DNA of 64,000 bases. Origin: Prado023 sp963736425 (GTDB taxonomy: Bacteria > Actinomycetota > Actinomycetes > S36-B12 > CAIYMF01). Below the pieces are notes generated by a model. It was not told the origin of the DNA. It searched no databases and saw only the letters and a program-made list of their open reading frames with translations. The stretch spans positions 139,305-203,304 of the forward strand of contig CAVTOX010000009.1 of the NCBI GenBank assembly GCA_963736425.1. The letters run 5' to 3'. The position numbers and the translations under genes were made by a program. Of the stretch, positions 63,771 through 64,000 are shown piece after piece. The first letter of the stretch is position 1, and every line of letters starts with the position of its first letter.

Positions 63771-64000
63771 GCGCGTGCGCCACCTGCTCGCGCCAGTGCG
63801 CCGGGCCGGTTGGGCCTCAAGGTCCGCCCGGCGCATGGCACCCCGCACTTCCCGCACGAAACAACACAACACTGAGGGTCCGGCCCCACGCATGGTCTTG
63901 CGGTGGTGGTCCCGGAACGAGCCGAGGGGCGACACGACGTCGACCCCGCCACCGATTCCGTGGACTTCTATCCAAGACCCGCTCCGGCGCCGACCCTCCC

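Noticed and set aside
63898..64000. Start of pnp at the right edge
   Set aside because: The open frame there does not resemble the conserved N-terminus of polynucleotide phosphorylase; the gene probably begins beyond the window.

Overview
The window is a gene-dense chromosomal segment from a high-G+C (roughly 70% by eye) member of the class Actinomycetia. Diagnostic actinobacterial genes include sepH, a mycoredoxin, the DUF3000/DUF3093/DUF3159/DUF3710/DUF4193/DUF4235/DUF5998 families, the LigC/Prim-PolC pair, and a coproporphyrin-dependent haem pathway. GTG starts and 4-base ATGA/GTGA overlaps are common. From memory, much of 14-46 kb follows the gene order of Mycobacterium tuberculosis Rv2674-Rv2702 (msrB, hemQ, hemY, hemE, DUF3000, RNase D, dxs, TrmA-like, permease, ceoB/ceoC, DUF3159, OB-fold, DUF3710, dut, DUF3093, DUF4193, suhB-like). 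The genus cannot be fixed. No rRNA, tRNA, CRISPR array, prophage or complete insertion sequence was seen.

Layout. 0-5.7 kb: the end of an ABC-F ATPase gene, a small HTH protein, an enoyl-CoA hydratase, an ABC exporter and ArfB; then, leftward, topoisomerase IV subunit A (parC), a sucrase/ferredoxin-like protein and an SDR. 8.3-16.4 kb: a GNAT/acyl-CoA-synthetase fusion, DUF5998, a phosphodiesterase, SepH, ferrochelatase with Fe-S cysteines, an inositol-phosphatase-like protein and a gamma-carbonic-anhydrase-like protein. 16.5-25.5 kb: small actinobacterial families, dut, and a potassium module (ceoB/ceoC diverging from a KimA-type permease) followed by a TrmA-like methyltransferase. 25.5-36.8 kb: aconitase behind an 18-bp palindrome, a SOUL protein, dxs coupled to a PAS-GGDEF-EAL protein, RNase D, a LuxR regulator, DUF3000 and an EamA transporter.

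36.8-41.9 kb is the most unusual part: a leftward five-gene run encoding a thioester-reductase-like SDR, a 689-residue protein whose C-terminal half resembles cyanobacterial acyl-ACP reductase (catalytic Cys kept), a patatin-like lipase, an unknown Cys/His protein and a mycoredoxin. It lies behind an inverted-repeat operator candidate and looks like an acyl-chain release-and-reduction operon. 42-45.4 kb: hemE-hemY-hemQ, which with the ferrochelatase at 13.9 kb gives the last steps of coproporphyrin-dependent haem synthesis. The hemQ/msrB junction has been duplicated around about 0.5 kb of apparently non-coding DNA. 46.6-50.3 kb: Prim-PolC and LigC (DNA repair) around a membrane protein and a fasciclin protein. 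50.4-64 kb: ZapE, two ferritin-like proteins, then the translation cluster rimP-nusA-ylxR-infB-DUF503-rbfA-truB, a dienelactone hydrolase, an aminopeptidase P, ribF and rpsO.

Two window-wide observations matter to a reader. First, at least nine genes, many essential, need one-base corrections, mostly in short G/C homopolymers. This points to consensus sequence errors rather than gene decay, and corrected spans are given. Second, about a dozen start codons sit 6-8 nt after a TANNNT box with no Shine-Dalgarno sequence, the hallmark of leaderless mRNAs; this was used to choose several starts.
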